A stretch of 64,000 nucleotides of DNA. Origin: Demequina activiva (lineage in GTDB: Bacteria; Actinomycetota; Actinomycetes; Actinomycetales; Demequinaceae). The stretch covers positions 911,305 to 975,304 of the forward strand of contig NZ_BONR01000001.1 in assembly GCF_016862815.1 (NCBI RefSeq), written 5' to 3'. Below are positions 25,357-34,269 of this stretch, piece after piece (position 1 is the first letter of the stretch; each line of letters starts with the position of its first letter). The notes under the pieces were generated by a model. It saw only the letters and a program-made list of their open reading frames with translations, made no database searches and was not told the origin of the DNA. A program made the position numbers and the translations under genes.

Positions 25357-27938
25357 GGCGCTCACGCACGTCAGGGGCCCGCACCACGTGGACCTTCGTC
25401 CTCCTCAACACGCTCTTCATGGTCGCCGGCGCGGCCGTCGCCGCACTGGCGCTGGCCCCCGTGTTCGAATCGTCGAGATATGTGATCGTGGTCGCCGTCG
25501 CGGCGGCGGCGGGCGCGTGCGTCACCATCCTCGCGGACCGGCTGGGGCGAGGCCCGGGGTTCGCGACCCTGCTGATCGTGATCGCCTATGTCGCGGGAGG
25601 GCTGGGGCTCGCGATCCCTGGTGCGCTGAGCGATCTCGACAGCGTCGCCGCCTCCCTGCTCGAGCTGGTGCGCGGGCCGGTGCTGGGCTGGAAGGACATC
25701 GTCACCCTGCCGCTGCCGCTGGGCGCCTATCGCGGCACTCTGGTGCCCGTCTACGCGCTCTTCCTCGTGGGCACCCTGCTGGCCACCTGGGCGGCCGTGC
25801 GTGCGCGCCGGTGGTGGCCGCTGGGTGCCGTGGTCGTGGGGGTGATGGTGGTCCTCGCGATCGCGCTCGGCCCCGCGACGCGTGCGCCCACACCGCCGTG
25901 GGCGCCCGCAGGCCTGTACGTGACGCGGGAGTTCGCCATCGGGCTCGCCGCCTTCCTGCTGATGCTGGGATGGTTCGGCTGGCGCTCCGCCTATCAGCGG
26001 CGACGCGCGATCTCGCGCGCGCACGGCGCCGATCGCGCGCGGCTCACGCGCGCTCCGCACCTGCGCAACCTGGCGGGGGCGGCGGCCGTGGCCGTCATGG
26101 TGATGCTGGGAACCGTGACCGCCGTGCTGGTCGCGGGCCCCATCGCCGCGGACACCCCGCGCGAGGTGGCACGCACCGTGGTGGACCCTCGGCTCACGCT
26201 CGACTCTGCGGTCACGCCGCTGGCCACCTACCGCTCGTGGTTCACGGACGATGCCTATGACGCGGTGCTGTTCAGCGTGACCGTCACCGAGGGCGCCCCT
26301 CAACGCGTGCGAGTCGCGGCCCTGCCGAGCTTCGACGGCGAGAGCTTCTCCGCCTCCGCCCGGGAGGGCGAGGCGCCCGTGCGCTTCCAGCGAGTGCCGT
26401 CCACCATCCCGGCAGGCGAGGACACCGTGCCCGCCGGCGTGGACATCGCCATCGGCGCGGGCGGTGGAATCTGGGTGCCGCTCGTGGGCGAGCTGGGCTC
26501 GATCAGCTTCCAGGGCGCGCGGCGCTCGCAGCTGGTGGACGGATTCTTCTACCTCCCCGAGGAGGCCACCGGAATCACCGCCGTCGAGGGCGGCGTGGTC
26601 TCCGGTGACGCCTATCGCGTGCGCGGCAACGTGCCGCAGGAGCCGCTCACGCTCGCGGACCTGGGGCCGTCGCCTGGCTCCGCGACCATCGAGGCGTCGC
26701 TCATCCCGCCGGCGCTGTCCGACTGGGTCGCGCGGCAGGAGGTCTCGCGCGATGGCGAGGGCTTGCAGGAGCTCATCACCCGGCTGCGCGAGCGCGGCTA
26801 CCTGAGCCACGCGCTCGAGCAGCCGGTGGACGGAGACCTGCCGCGGTGGCAGGAGGACCTGGGGGAGTACGCCTTCGCGTCCTCGGCCGCGGGGCACTCG
26901 TACGACCGCATCGAGCGGCTGTTCACGCAGCTCCTCGAGCGCGAGGACTCCGCAGGCGACGCCGGCAGCGCGTCCCTGGTGGCGGCGGTGGGCGACGACG
27001 AGCAGTTCGCTGCCGCTGCGGCGCTCATGGCCGCCGAGCTCGGCTTCCCGTCCCGGGTGGTGCTCGGGGCTCGCCTGGCGGACACCGACCCGGCCGGGTA
27101 CGCCACCGCGGTGTGCGAGGCAGGCGAGTGCCGCGGCAGCAACATGACCGCGTGGGTCGAGGTGCAGGGCGCGGACGGCGCGTGGGCCGCCGCGGACGTC
27201 ACTCCGCAGCACGAGAGCCCGCTCGCGCCTGACACGACGGCTCTTCAGGACCCTGAGTTCGCGTCCGCGCTCGACCCGGAGCGCGCCGAGGCCATCGTGC
27301 CGCCGTCCACCCAGCGCGGCACCACCACCGAGGACGAGGCCGCCGACGAGGAGGAGCCCGGCGGGCTCACCTGGCTGGGACCGGCGCTGCGCATCGGCGG
27401 CATCAGTCTGCTCGCCCTGCTGGTGATCGTGGGCCCGTTCCTCGCGATCCTGGCATGGAAGGCCGCGCGCCGCCGGCGCCGCCGCCGCGGAGAGCCGGCG
27501 TCCGCGATCCACAGCGGCTGGGAGGAGTACCTCGACACGGCCGTCGAGTCCGGGCTCGACCCGCTTCCCCTGGCGACGCGCAGCGAGACGGCCGCCGCGT
27601 ACGCGACGGCGAACGGCGCGGCGCTCGCGACCATGTCCGACCGCGCGACGTTCTCCGGCGCCGCGGCGAGGGACGCCGATGCGCAGGAGTTCTGGGAACT
27701 TGTGGAGGCGGACCGCGCGGCCTGGCTCGCTCAGCGCGGCTGGTGGGCCAGACTCAGGATGCGAACGTCACTGCGGTCCGTGTGGCACTCCGTCGCGACG
27801 CCCACGGCACCGCCGCAGGCGAAGCAGTCGAGGCCTGGGGCGCACTGGCGTTCCGAGCACACGTCAGGGACGGGAAGCCGTCGATCGCGCCGTGGCACAC
27901 GTGGTCGCCGCGGACGCACCAAGGGAGGTCGCTCATGA
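25353..27938 (+). CDS. TgpA-like membrane protein with degenerate transglutaminase domain
   Basis: 861 residues. About six N-terminal helices (to ~265) precede an extracellular region, a transglutaminase-like domain (~535-625), another helix (~695-715), a cluster of Arg and a cytoplasmic tail. Normally the domain has a Cys in G-x-C-E-Q-F; here it reads VGDDEQFAAA, so Asp549 stands in for Cys. The usual His before AWVEV is Thr599, while the Asp in ADVTP (Asp615) remains. It should therefore be catalytically dead as a transglutaminase. It overlaps both neighbours by 4 bp. Confidence 0.88.
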   Translation: MRRSRTSGARTTWTFVLLNTLFMVAGAAVAALALAPVFESSRYVIVVAVAAAAGACVTILADRLGRGPGFATLLIVIAYVAGGLGLAIPGALSDLDSVAASLLELVRGPVLGWKDIVTLPLPLGAYRGTLVPVYALFLVGTLLATWAAVRARRWWPLGAVVVGVMVVLAIALGPATRAPTPPWAPAGLYVTREFAIGLAAFLLMLGWFGWRSAYQRRRAISRAHGADRARLTRAPHLRNLAGAAAVAVMVMLGTVTAVLVAGPIAADTPREVARTVVDPRLTLDSAVTPLATYRSWFTDDAYDAVLFSVTVTEGAPQRVRVAALPSFDGESFSASAREGEAPVRFQRVPSTIPAGEDTVPAGVDIAIGAGGGIWVPLVGELGSISFQGARRSQLVDGFFYLPEEATGITAVEGGVVSGDAYRVRGNVPQEPLTLADLGPSPGSATIEASLIPPALSDWVARQEVSRDGEGLQELITRLRERGYLSHALEQPVDGDLPRWQEDLGEYAFASSAAGHSYDRIERLFTQLLEREDSAGDAGSASLVAAVGDDEQFAAAAALMAAELGFPSRVVLGARLADTDPAGYATAVCEAGECRGSNMTAWVEVQGADGAWAAADVTPQHESPLAPDTTALQDPEFASALDPERAEAIVPPSTQRGTTTEDEAADEEEPGGLTWLGPALRIGGISLLALLVIVGPFLAILAWKAARRRRRRRGEPASAIHSGWEEYLDTAVESGLDPLPLATRSETAAAYATANGAALATMSDRATFSGAAARDADAQEFWELVEADRAAWLAQRGWWARLRMRTSLRSVWHSVATPTAPPQAKQSRPGAHWRSEHTSGTGSRRSRRGTRGRRGRTKGGRS

Positions 27939-29869
27939 GCCCGGAGACCGGGACGGTCCTCGTCGTCTACGCCATCGTCTGGGCAGTCGCCATCGCGGGC
28001 GGCTTCGTCTGGATGGGTCTCGCGCTGGGTGCGCTGCTGCGCAAGGTGGGCGGCACGCCAGCTCACGCGTGGGTGCCGGTGCTGCGCTGGGTCGCGGCGG
28101 CGCGCGCCGCACGGATGTCCGTGATCCCGGTGATCATCGCCCGTTCGGTGGCGCTGGTGGGGGCGCTCGCGTATGTCGTGGGCGTCGCGGTCCTGGCGTC
28201 GACGTCTCCCGACTTCCCGCCGATCGCCCGCGGGCTCCTCGTGGGCGGGGCACTCGCCGCGCTGCTGGGATCGCTGGTGGGGTGGGTGCTGTGGATCTAC
28301 GGCTCGGGAATGATCGAGCTGCGTCTGCGCGCGCCTGCGGCGCTGTCCTGGCTCGCCGCCGTGAGCCCGGTGATCTGGGCGTCGGTGATGGGGTGGGGCA
28401 AGTACGGCGTGGTTCCCGACACGGGGGTGACGGCCGATGCCCGGACCGGCGATTCTGGGCCTGCGCCTGCCGCGGCGGCTGGGGGCGGCGGCACGGCGGC
28501 AAGCGCCGGCGATGCGCCGATCGCGCCGGACCGTGCCATGAGTGCCGCCACCGCCCCGCTGCCGTCGCGCGCCTCGCGGCCCCCTCGCTACGGAGCAGGA
28601 GCGTGGGCATCGGCGCAGTCAGCACCCTCGGCCCCCTCCGCGCCTGCGCCCGCGCCCGGTGCGGCGGAGTCCGCCGACGTGCCCGAGGCCGAGTACACCG
28701 TCGTACCGAGCGCTCCCAGCGCTCCCGGCACCGAGCCCACCTGGGCGGCCGTGAACTCCTCCGCGCCGGTCACGCCGAGCATCGCGCCCCAGCGGCAGGT
28801 GCCCGAGCCGCCGATGTCCGAACCGCAGCTGCCCGAGCCGCTGCTGCCCGAGCCGCCTCGCCCTGCGGCGCCCGCCCCGTCGAGCCAGCACCGCGACCAG
28901 CACGCGGCAGCCGAGCCCACGCCCGCCACCGCGCCCATCTCCGCCCTGCCGCCGGGGTGGGGCACTCCAGCGGCCGCACCCGCGCCGATGACACCGCAGC
29001 CGAGTGCACCGGAGCCGGAGCTCCCGCCGCTCGCTGATCCCGCGGCCGGGGCTGGGGCTGCGTCACCGGAGTACCCAGCACCCTCGACGCCACCCGCATC
29101 GGCCACGCCGGCGCCAGCTGCGCCAGCCACGCCACCCGCATCGGCCACGCCGGCCACGCCGGAGCCGGAGCCCTACTCCGGACCGGTCTCGCCGTACCTC
29201 CAGGCCGCGGGCGCGAGCACGCCCGCCCCCCGGCCTCACGCACCGAGTGCCGAGCAGCCCGCGCACGAGGCGTCCGTGGAGCGCGAGCCCTCCCCTGCAT
29301 CGGCCGTCGACAGCGATGCCCTCCCCGCGCCGCAGAGCGCGCCGCACGATGCGCCGCTGCCGGAACCGCTGCCGTGGGCTGCGACACCCGCTCCCGAGCC
29401 GGCGAGCGCACCCGAGCCGCCCAGCATCCCCACCTCCGAGCCGGACACCTGGGAGCCGTGGGCCGCCGGAGCGCCACTCGCGCCACCGCCCATCCCCGTC
29501 AGCCCCGACGAGGACGACCGCACGGTGATCGCGCAGCGGCGCAAGGACTCCTGGGCGCTCGAGGTCGTGGGCGGCGGCCGCTACCCGCTGACGGAGGGGC
29601 CGATCGTCATCGGCCGTGCGACTGCCACGCACACGCCGGGCCGGCTGGGCGTCGACGACTCGACCCGCACGATGTCCAAGGTCCACGCCGAGCTCACCTA
29701 CATGGGCGGCGCCTGGAACGTGCGCGACCTGGGCTCCACCAATGGCACGTATGTGCGCATCGGTGACGACGAGCGCGAGGTGGACGGCACCGAGGCGATC
29801 CCCGCGGACGCGACGCTGCTGCTGGGCGACCTCGAGGTGCGCATCGTCGCGGATGAGGGCGACCGCTGA
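27935..29869 (+). CDS. Membrane protein with C-terminal FHA domain
   Basis: 644 residues. About four membrane helices lie in the first 155 residues (VVYAIVWAVAIAGGFVWMG onward). A Pro/Ala/Glu-rich linker of nearly 380 residues follows, then an FHA domain at ~550-640 with VIGRA, SKVHAEL and DLGSTNGTYV, the phosphothreonine-binding loops. Just before the domain is DEDDRTVIAQRR, an acidic Thr motif placed as in GarA/OdhI-type FHA proteins, where phosphorylation of such a Thr makes the domain bind itself. AGGGAGG precedes the ATG, which overlaps the preceding stop (ATGA). Confidence 0.9.
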   Translation: MSPETGTVLVVYAIVWAVAIAGGFVWMGLALGALLRKVGGTPAHAWVPVLRWVAAARAARMSVIPVIIARSVALVGALAYVVGVAVLASTSPDFPPIARGLLVGGALAALLGSLVGWVLWIYGSGMIELRLRAPAALSWLAAVSPVIWASVMGWGKYGVVPDTGVTADARTGDSGPAPAAAAGGGGTAASAGDAPIAPDRAMSAATAPLPSRASRPPRYGAGAWASAQSAPSAPSAPAPAPGAAESADVPEAEYTVVPSAPSAPGTEPTWAAVNSSAPVTPSIAPQRQVPEPPMSEPQLPEPLLPEPPRPAAPAPSSQHRDQHAAAEPTPATAPISALPPGWGTPAAAPAPMTPQPSAPEPELPPLADPAAGAGAASPEYPAPSTPPASATPAPAAPATPPASATPATPEPEPYSGPVSPYLQAAGASTPAPRPHAPSAEQPAHEASVEREPSPASAVDSDALPAPQSAPHDAPLPEPLPWAATPAPEPASAPEPPSIPTSEPDTWEPWAAGAPLAPPPIPVSPDEDDRTVIAQRRKDSWALEVVGGGRYPLTEGPIVIGRATATHTPGRLGVDDSTRTMSKVHAELTYMGGAWNVRDLGSTNGTYVRIGDDEREVDGTEAIPADATLLLGDLEVRIVADEGDR

Positions 29870-30690
29870 TGTCGACACCGTGGTGCACCGGCGGCGGTGC
29901 GACGGACTGCGGGCCACGCGGGGAGAACCAGGACGCCTACCTCAGCGCCGGCCGGGTCCACATCGTGGCGGACGGCATGGGCGGCCACGTGGGCGGCGCC
30001 GCAGCGGCCCAGGCAGTGATCGAGGCGTTCCGGCCGCTGGCGGGCGCACCGGTCGCGACCCCTGCGGACGTCAAGGCCGCGGTCGAGCGTGCCAGGAGCC
30101 TGGTCGCGGACGTGTCGCACCAGGCCGGTGGGGAGGCGGGAGCCACGCTGTCCGGCGCCGTCGCCGTGGAGCATGACGGTGAGCCGTGGTGGATGGTGAT
30201 CAACGTGGGCGACTCGCGGGTCTACGCCCTCGAGGGAGGCGCGCTGCGCCAGGTCACCGTGGATCACTCCCACGTGCAGGAGCTCGTCGACGCGGGACGC
30301 ATCACGCCTGCGGAGGCCGAATCGCACCCCGATCGCAACCTGGTGACGCGTGCGATCGGTGACAGCTGGCCGGGTTTCGACGGCTGGCTCGTGCGCGCGC
30401 GGCCCGGACTGCGGCTGGTGGTGGCGAGCGACGGGCTCATGAAGGTGATCGCCGATGCCCGGATCGCGTCCATCGCGGCGCTCGCCGGAACCGCGGACGC
30501 GGCCGCGCAACGGCTGGTCGCGGCGGCGCTCGAGGCGGGCACCACCGACAACGTGACCGTGGTGGTCGCGGACACGCTGCACGCGCAGACTCCTCGCGAC
30601 GCGTCCCCCGCGCCGTGGACCGCGTGGGGCGAGGACGCCCTCGACGACGACGACACGACGGTGTCTGGCCGCGCGCGGGTGGACGCATGA
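29869..30690 (+). CDS. PP2C-family Ser/Thr protein phosphatase
   Basis: 273 residues, soluble. Metal-binding motifs are GENQDAYL, VADGMGGHVGG, VINVGDSRVYAL, LVVASDGL and TTDNVTVVVAD. It should reverse phosphorylation by the operon's kinase. The C-terminal tail after the catalytic fold reads EDALDDDDTTVSGRARV, again an acidic Thr motif. Its ATG overlaps the stop of the FHA gene (TGATG), and its own stop overlaps the next start (ATGA). Confidence 0.93.
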   Translation: MSTPWCTGGGATDCGPRGENQDAYLSAGRVHIVADGMGGHVGGAAAAQAVIEAFRPLAGAPVATPADVKAAVERARSLVADVSHQAGGEAGATLSGAVAVEHDGEPWWMVINVGDSRVYALEGGALRQVTVDHSHVQELVDAGRITPAEAESHPDRNLVTRAIGDSWPGFDGWLVRARPGLRLVVASDGLMKVIADARIASIAALAGTADAAAQRLVAAALEAGTTDNVTVVVADTLHAQTPRDASPAPWTAWGEDALDDDDTTVSGRARVDA

Positions 30691-31385
30691 GCGACCAGGC
30701 GCGACCCGACGACGACGCGGAGGACCACACGCGCGTGTCGCCGCGCACCTGGGCCGATGCGGCGGCGGCGGCAGAGGACGGGACCGAGGATGCCACGCGC
30801 CGCGTCTCCCGCGACGCTCCCGCCAGTGATGACGACACTCAGCTGTCCGCGCGGAAGCTGGACGCGGACGCGGAGGTGGACGACGACAGCACCAGGGTGG
30901 CGTCCCGCGGGACCGCGCCCGGCGTGGACGACGACGCCACCCGGATCGCGAAGCGCGCCACCGATCCTGCAGTGGACGACGACGCCACCCGGATCGCGTC
31001 AGCCCGCTCGGCGGACACGGGTCACTCTCTCGAGCAGCCCACGCAGCCGGCCCCGCACCCCCAGAGCCGCAAGCCGGGCCGACCGGACCTCCCCCCGGGC
31101 CACGTGGGAGCTCGCGCCACCGAGGCCGGGGCGTTCGGCACCAGCGAGCCGGCATACACCCCGCGGGTGGTGCCGACGCTGAGCGGCGAGGCGACCTCCT
31201 CCACGACGGGGCCTGCCTCGCAGGACAGTGCTGCGGCGGTGCTCACTCCCGCGCAGGCGGCGCGCCGTCGCGAGGCCGAGCGGCGCCGGCGGCTCACCGT
31301 CGTCGTGGTGATCGCGTGCGTCGCGGCGGCGGTGCTGACCGGCGCGGTGCTGGGAGTCGTGGCACTGCTGCAGACAGGCACGTGA
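30687..31385 (+). CDS. Acidic Thr-repeat, tail-anchored membrane protein of the kinase operon
   Basis: 232 residues, not a family I recognise. The cytoplasmic part contains six acidic Thr motifs: DDAEDHTRVS, TEDATRRVS, DDDTQLS, VDDDSTRVAS, VDDDATRIAK and VDDDATRIAS, with Thr at residues 15, 37, 51, 69, 85 and 101. The last three form a 16-residue tandem repeat. A linker, a run of Arg (ARRREAERRRR) and one helix (~207-228) end the protein. It looks like a multi-site kinase substrate or phospho-dependent FHA docking platform. That role is inferred from sequence and operon position only. Confidence 0.8.
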   Translation: MSDQARPDDDAEDHTRVSPRTWADAAAAAEDGTEDATRRVSRDAPASDDDTQLSARKLDADAEVDDDSTRVASRGTAPGVDDDATRIAKRATDPAVDDDATRIASARSADTGHSLEQPTQPAPHPQSRKPGRPDLPPGHVGARATEAGAFGTSEPAYTPRVVPTLSGEATSSTTGPASQDSAAAVLTPAQAARRREAERRRRLTVVVVIACVAAAVLTGAVLGVVALLQTGT

Positions 31386-31435
31386 CCGCGCCGCCACGGC
31401 AGCCTCCCCGCGCCTGGTGATCGCGCGCCGTCGCG

Positions 31436-31451
31436 TACCGTGGTGCACGTG
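31436..31451 (+). promoter_or_regulatory. Leaderless promoter -10 box of gcvT
   Basis: TACCGT at 31436-31441 is seven bases before the GTG at 31449 and favours that start over the in-frame GTGs at 31440 and 31443. Confidence 0.5.
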
Positions 31452-32582
31452 AGCACACTCGAGTCTCCTCTGCATCGCGAGCACATGGCGCTGGGCGCCT
31501 CCATGACCGAGTTCGCAGGCTGGCAGATGCCGCTGCGATACGAGAGCGACGTCGCCGAGCACACTGCGGTCCGCACCGCTGCCGGGCTGTTCGACCTGTC
31601 GCACATGGGCGAGCTCATGGTGCGCGGCGCGGACGCTGCGGCGGCGCTGGACACCGCGCTCGTGGGCCACATGAGCCGTATGGGCCTGTGGCGAGCCAAG
31701 TACACGATGATCTGCGCGGAGGACGGCGGCGTCATCGATGACCTGGTGGTCTACCGACGGGACTGGGACCACTTCATGGTGGTGGCCAACGCCGCGAACC
31801 GCGAGACCGTGGCGGCTGAGCTCACGCGACGGTTCGAGGCCGCAGGCCTCGACGCCTGGATCGAGGACGAGACGCTGTCGATCGCGCTCATCGCGGTCCA
31901 GGGCCCGGCGTCCGCGTCCATCACGGCAGGCATGTGCGACCTGGGGGCAGAGGACATCCACGCCCTGCGCTACTACGCTGCCGCGAACGTCCTGCTCACG
32001 GGGGGCATCCACGCGTTCGTGGCGCGCACGGGATACACCGGCGAGGACGGCTTCGAGCTGTTCGTGCCGGCCGAGCGGGCCGCCGAGGTGTGGCGACTGG
32101 CCCTGGCTCACGGTGAGGAGGCGGGGCTCGTGCCGTGCGGCCTCGCGTCCCGCGACTCGCTGCGCCTCGAGGCCGGGATGCCGCTGTACGGGCACGAGCT
32201 CAGCCACGACACCAACCCGTTCGAGGCTGGCCTGGGACGGATCGTGAGCTGGGGCGTCGACGGCGGCCCTGACCGTGGCGACTTCGTGGGCCGCGAGGCG
32301 CTGGCCTCGATCCGTGACGAGGGCGTGGCGAAGACCCTCGTGGGCCTCGTGGGTGACGGGCGGCGCGCGGCGCGCACCGGATACGCGGTGACCGATGAGG
32401 ACGACAACCAGGTGGGCATCGTCACCTCAGGGATGCCGTCCCCCACCTTGGGACGCCAGATCGCGATGGCCTACGTGCCTGTGCCACTGTCCGAGCCCGG
32501 CACCATGGTGGGCGTGGACGTGCGCGGCAGACACGAGCAGATGCAGGTGGTCGCGCTACCGTTCTACAAGCGAGACGCGTGA
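31449..32582 (+). CDS. gcvT: Glycine cleavage system T protein (aminomethyltransferase)
   Basis: 377 residues. It moves the methylene group from aminomethyl-lipoyl GcvH to tetrahydrofolate and releases ammonia. Typical stretches are STLESPLHREHMALGASMTE, FDLSHMGELMV, GYTGEDGFELFVP and ASRDSLRLEAGMPLYGHEL. The GTG at 31449 matches the usual family N-terminus. gcvH follows 39 bases downstream, so the two form an operon separated from gcvP by the kinase operon. Confidence 0.96.
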   Translation: MSTLESPLHREHMALGASMTEFAGWQMPLRYESDVAEHTAVRTAAGLFDLSHMGELMVRGADAAAALDTALVGHMSRMGLWRAKYTMICAEDGGVIDDLVVYRRDWDHFMVVANAANRETVAAELTRRFEAAGLDAWIEDETLSIALIAVQGPASASITAGMCDLGAEDIHALRYYAAANVLLTGGIHAFVARTGYTGEDGFELFVPAERAAEVWRLALAHGEEAGLVPCGLASRDSLRLEAGMPLYGHELSHDTNPFEAGLGRIVSWGVDGGPDRGDFVGREALASIRDEGVAKTLVGLVGDGRRAARTGYAVTDEDDNQVGIVTSGMPSPTLGRQIAMAYVPVPLSEPGTMVGVDVRGRHEQMQVVALPFYKRDA

Positions 32583-32621
32583 CGGGCGCGGCCCGGTCCA
32601 CCGAGCGAGAGGCAGGCTGAC

Positions 32622-33005
32622 ATGACGAGCATCCCCGAGGAGCTGAAGTACTCCAAGGAGCACGAGTGGGTCCAGGGAGACCCTGTCTCCGGATCGGTCG
32701 TGACGGTGGGCATCACCGCGCACGCGGCCGATGCCCTGGGCGACGTGGTGTTCGTCGAGGCTCCCGTCCTGGGCAGCCAGGTCAACGCCGGCAGCGTGTG
32801 CGGGGAGCTCGAGTCCACCAAGGCCGTCTCCGAGCTGTACTCGCCCGTCACGGGAACGGTCACCGAGGTCAACGCGGATCTCGAGAGCGCGCCCGAGGCG
32901 ATCAACGCGGACGCCTATGGCTCCGGCTGGATCTTCAAGGTCGAGCTGACCGAGGACGCAGGCGAGCTGCTCGATGCCGCGGGCTACGCGGCGGTGACGG
33001 AGTAG
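32622..33005 (+). CDS. gcvH: Glycine cleavage system H protein, lipoyl carrier
   Basis: 127 residues. The lipoyl-lysine lies in LESTKAVSELYSPVTG, and KYSKEHEWV and AYGSGWIFKVE frame the hybrid barrel domain. It shuttles the aminomethyl group between GcvP, GcvT and the lipoamide dehydrogenase. GAGAGG precedes the ATG. Confidence 0.97.
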   Translation: MTSIPEELKYSKEHEWVQGDPVSGSVVTVGITAHAADALGDVVFVEAPVLGSQVNAGSVCGELESTKAVSELYSPVTGTVTEVNADLESAPEAINADAYGSGWIFKVELTEDAGELLDAAGYAAVTE

Positions 33006-33048
33006 TCGCCATGCATCGCGGGCGCCGCGGTCCGGGCGGAGCGCGCTG

Positions 33049-33564
33049 ATGGGGGAGGCCAAGACCAGGCTGGTGGTGGCGGCCGCCATCACCGATGATC
33101 TGCTGATCCCGCGCACTCTTCTTGCCGCGCGGCGCTCGTCACCCGCCGCACTCGCGGGCCTGTGGGAGTTCCCGGGCGGCAAGGTCGAGCGTGGCGAGGG
33201 AGCCGAGCAGGCGCTGCGCCGCGAGCTCCGCGAGGAGCTGGGCGTCGAGGTCGAGATCGGCGACGAGGTGCTGGGCCCCGACGACGGCCGTGGCATCGAG
33301 GACCAGTGCGGCGAGGAACCCGTGTGGATGCTGCGTCCCGGCGACGCCGACGTCGAGCGTCTGGTGATGCGGGTGTGGTGGGCCAGGATCCTGCCCGGAG
33401 CGGACGGCGCCACGGTGGAGCCGCGGCCGCTCGAGGACCACGACGCGCTGCGCTGGCTCGAGCCAGGGGGCTGGCGCGACGTCGCATGGCTGCCGGCGGA
33501 CAAGCGGATCGTCGAGGCGCTGCTCGAGGACGCCACCGCGCGCCACCGCCGCGCCTACTGCTGA
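33049..33564 (+). CDS. Nudix hydrolase, MutT-like
   Basis: 171 residues with a complete Nudix box, GGKVERGEGAEQALRREL followed by REELGV. LWEFPGGK is characteristic of MutT/NUDT1-type enzymes that hydrolyse oxidised (d)NTPs such as 8-oxo-dGTP. It carries an insertion in the middle (~residues 80-105) relative to the shortest MutT proteins. It follows gcvH by 43 bases and converges on tag with a five-base gap. DNA repair neighbours support a sanitising role, but the substrate is inferred. Confidence 0.88.
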   Translation: MGEAKTRLVVAAAITDDLLIPRTLLAARRSSPAALAGLWEFPGGKVERGEGAEQALRRELREELGVEVEIGDEVLGPDDGRGIEDQCGEEPVWMLRPGDADVERLVMRVWWARILPGADGATVEPRPLEDHDALRWLEPGGWRDVAWLPADKRIVEALLEDATARHRRAYC

Positions 33565-33568
33565 CGCG

Positions 33569-34135
33569 TCACGTCGCTGCGACGCAGCCCACGATGTGGT
33601 CGTCGACCAGCCCGCACGCCTGCATGAGCGCATACATCGTGGTGGGCCCCACGAACACGAAGCCCAGCGACTTGAGCTCCTTCGCCAACGCCTTCGACTC
33701 GTCGGTGGAGGCGGGCACGTCCTCCCACCCGGCGGGCCTCGTGGCCCGCGCCTGCGGCCGATGCGACCACACCACCTCGTCCAGCGAGCGCCCTGCCTGC
33801 TGGAGTGCCACGACGGCGCGCGCGTTGGTGATGGCCGCCTCGATCTTGCGGCGGTTGCGCACGATCCCGGCATCCTCCATCAGCCGTTCCACGTCGGCCT
33901 CGTCGAAGGCGGCCACGGCCGCCGGCTCGAAGCCCGCGAACGCCTGCCGGAACGACTCTCGCTTGCGCAGGATCGTGAGCCACGACAGGCCGGACTGGAA
34001 ACCCTCGAGCGTCATCCGCTCGTACAGCGCGGCGTCCCCGTGGACCTCGTGGCCCCACTCCTCGTCGTGGTACCGCTCGTACAGGTCGTCGCCGGCCCCA
34101 AAGCAGCGGAGCGGGTCGTTCGTCGTGGGTGTCAT
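33569..34135 (-). CDS. tag: DNA-3-methyladenine glycosylase I
   Basis: 188 residues. Family marks are LRCFGAGDDLYERYHDEEWG (zinc Cys and His near the N-terminus), LTLEGFQSGLSWLTILRKRE-type sequence, and the C-terminal FVFVGPTTMYALMQACG...DDHIVGC zinc half-site. It excises 3-methyladenine from alkylated DNA. The ATG at 34135 leaves a 134-base gap to metF, which is transcribed divergently. Confidence 0.95.
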   Translation of the reverse strand: MTPTTNDPLRCFGAGDDLYERYHDEEWGHEVHGDAALYERMTLEGFQSGLSWLTILRKRESFRQAFAGFEPAAVAAFDEADVERLMEDAGIVRNRRKIEAAITNARAVVALQQAGRSLDEVVWSHRPQARATRPAGWEDVPASTDESKALAKELKSLGFVFVGPTTMYALMQACGLVDDHIVGCVAAT

Positions 34136-34269
34136 GCGCTCAAGTCTGGCGGCAGATCTGCCAGCCCGCGCATCGGCCGGGCCGTTCCTCGGGAGAGCGC
34201 GCCACTGAGGCGGTCCTGTGGACGGCGGGGTAGCGGGTGCGCGCCGCACGCCAGTATCGTGTCCACGCC

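Noticed and set aside
29089..29154. Direct repeat in the FHA gene
   Set aside because: It encodes part of the Pro/Ala/Thr-rich linker and is ordinary low-complexity coding DNA.
30876..31019. Direct repeats resembling a small CRISPR array
   Set aside because: The 48-bp periodicity is in frame and encodes the DDDxTR protein repeat; there are no identical repeats with unique spacers.
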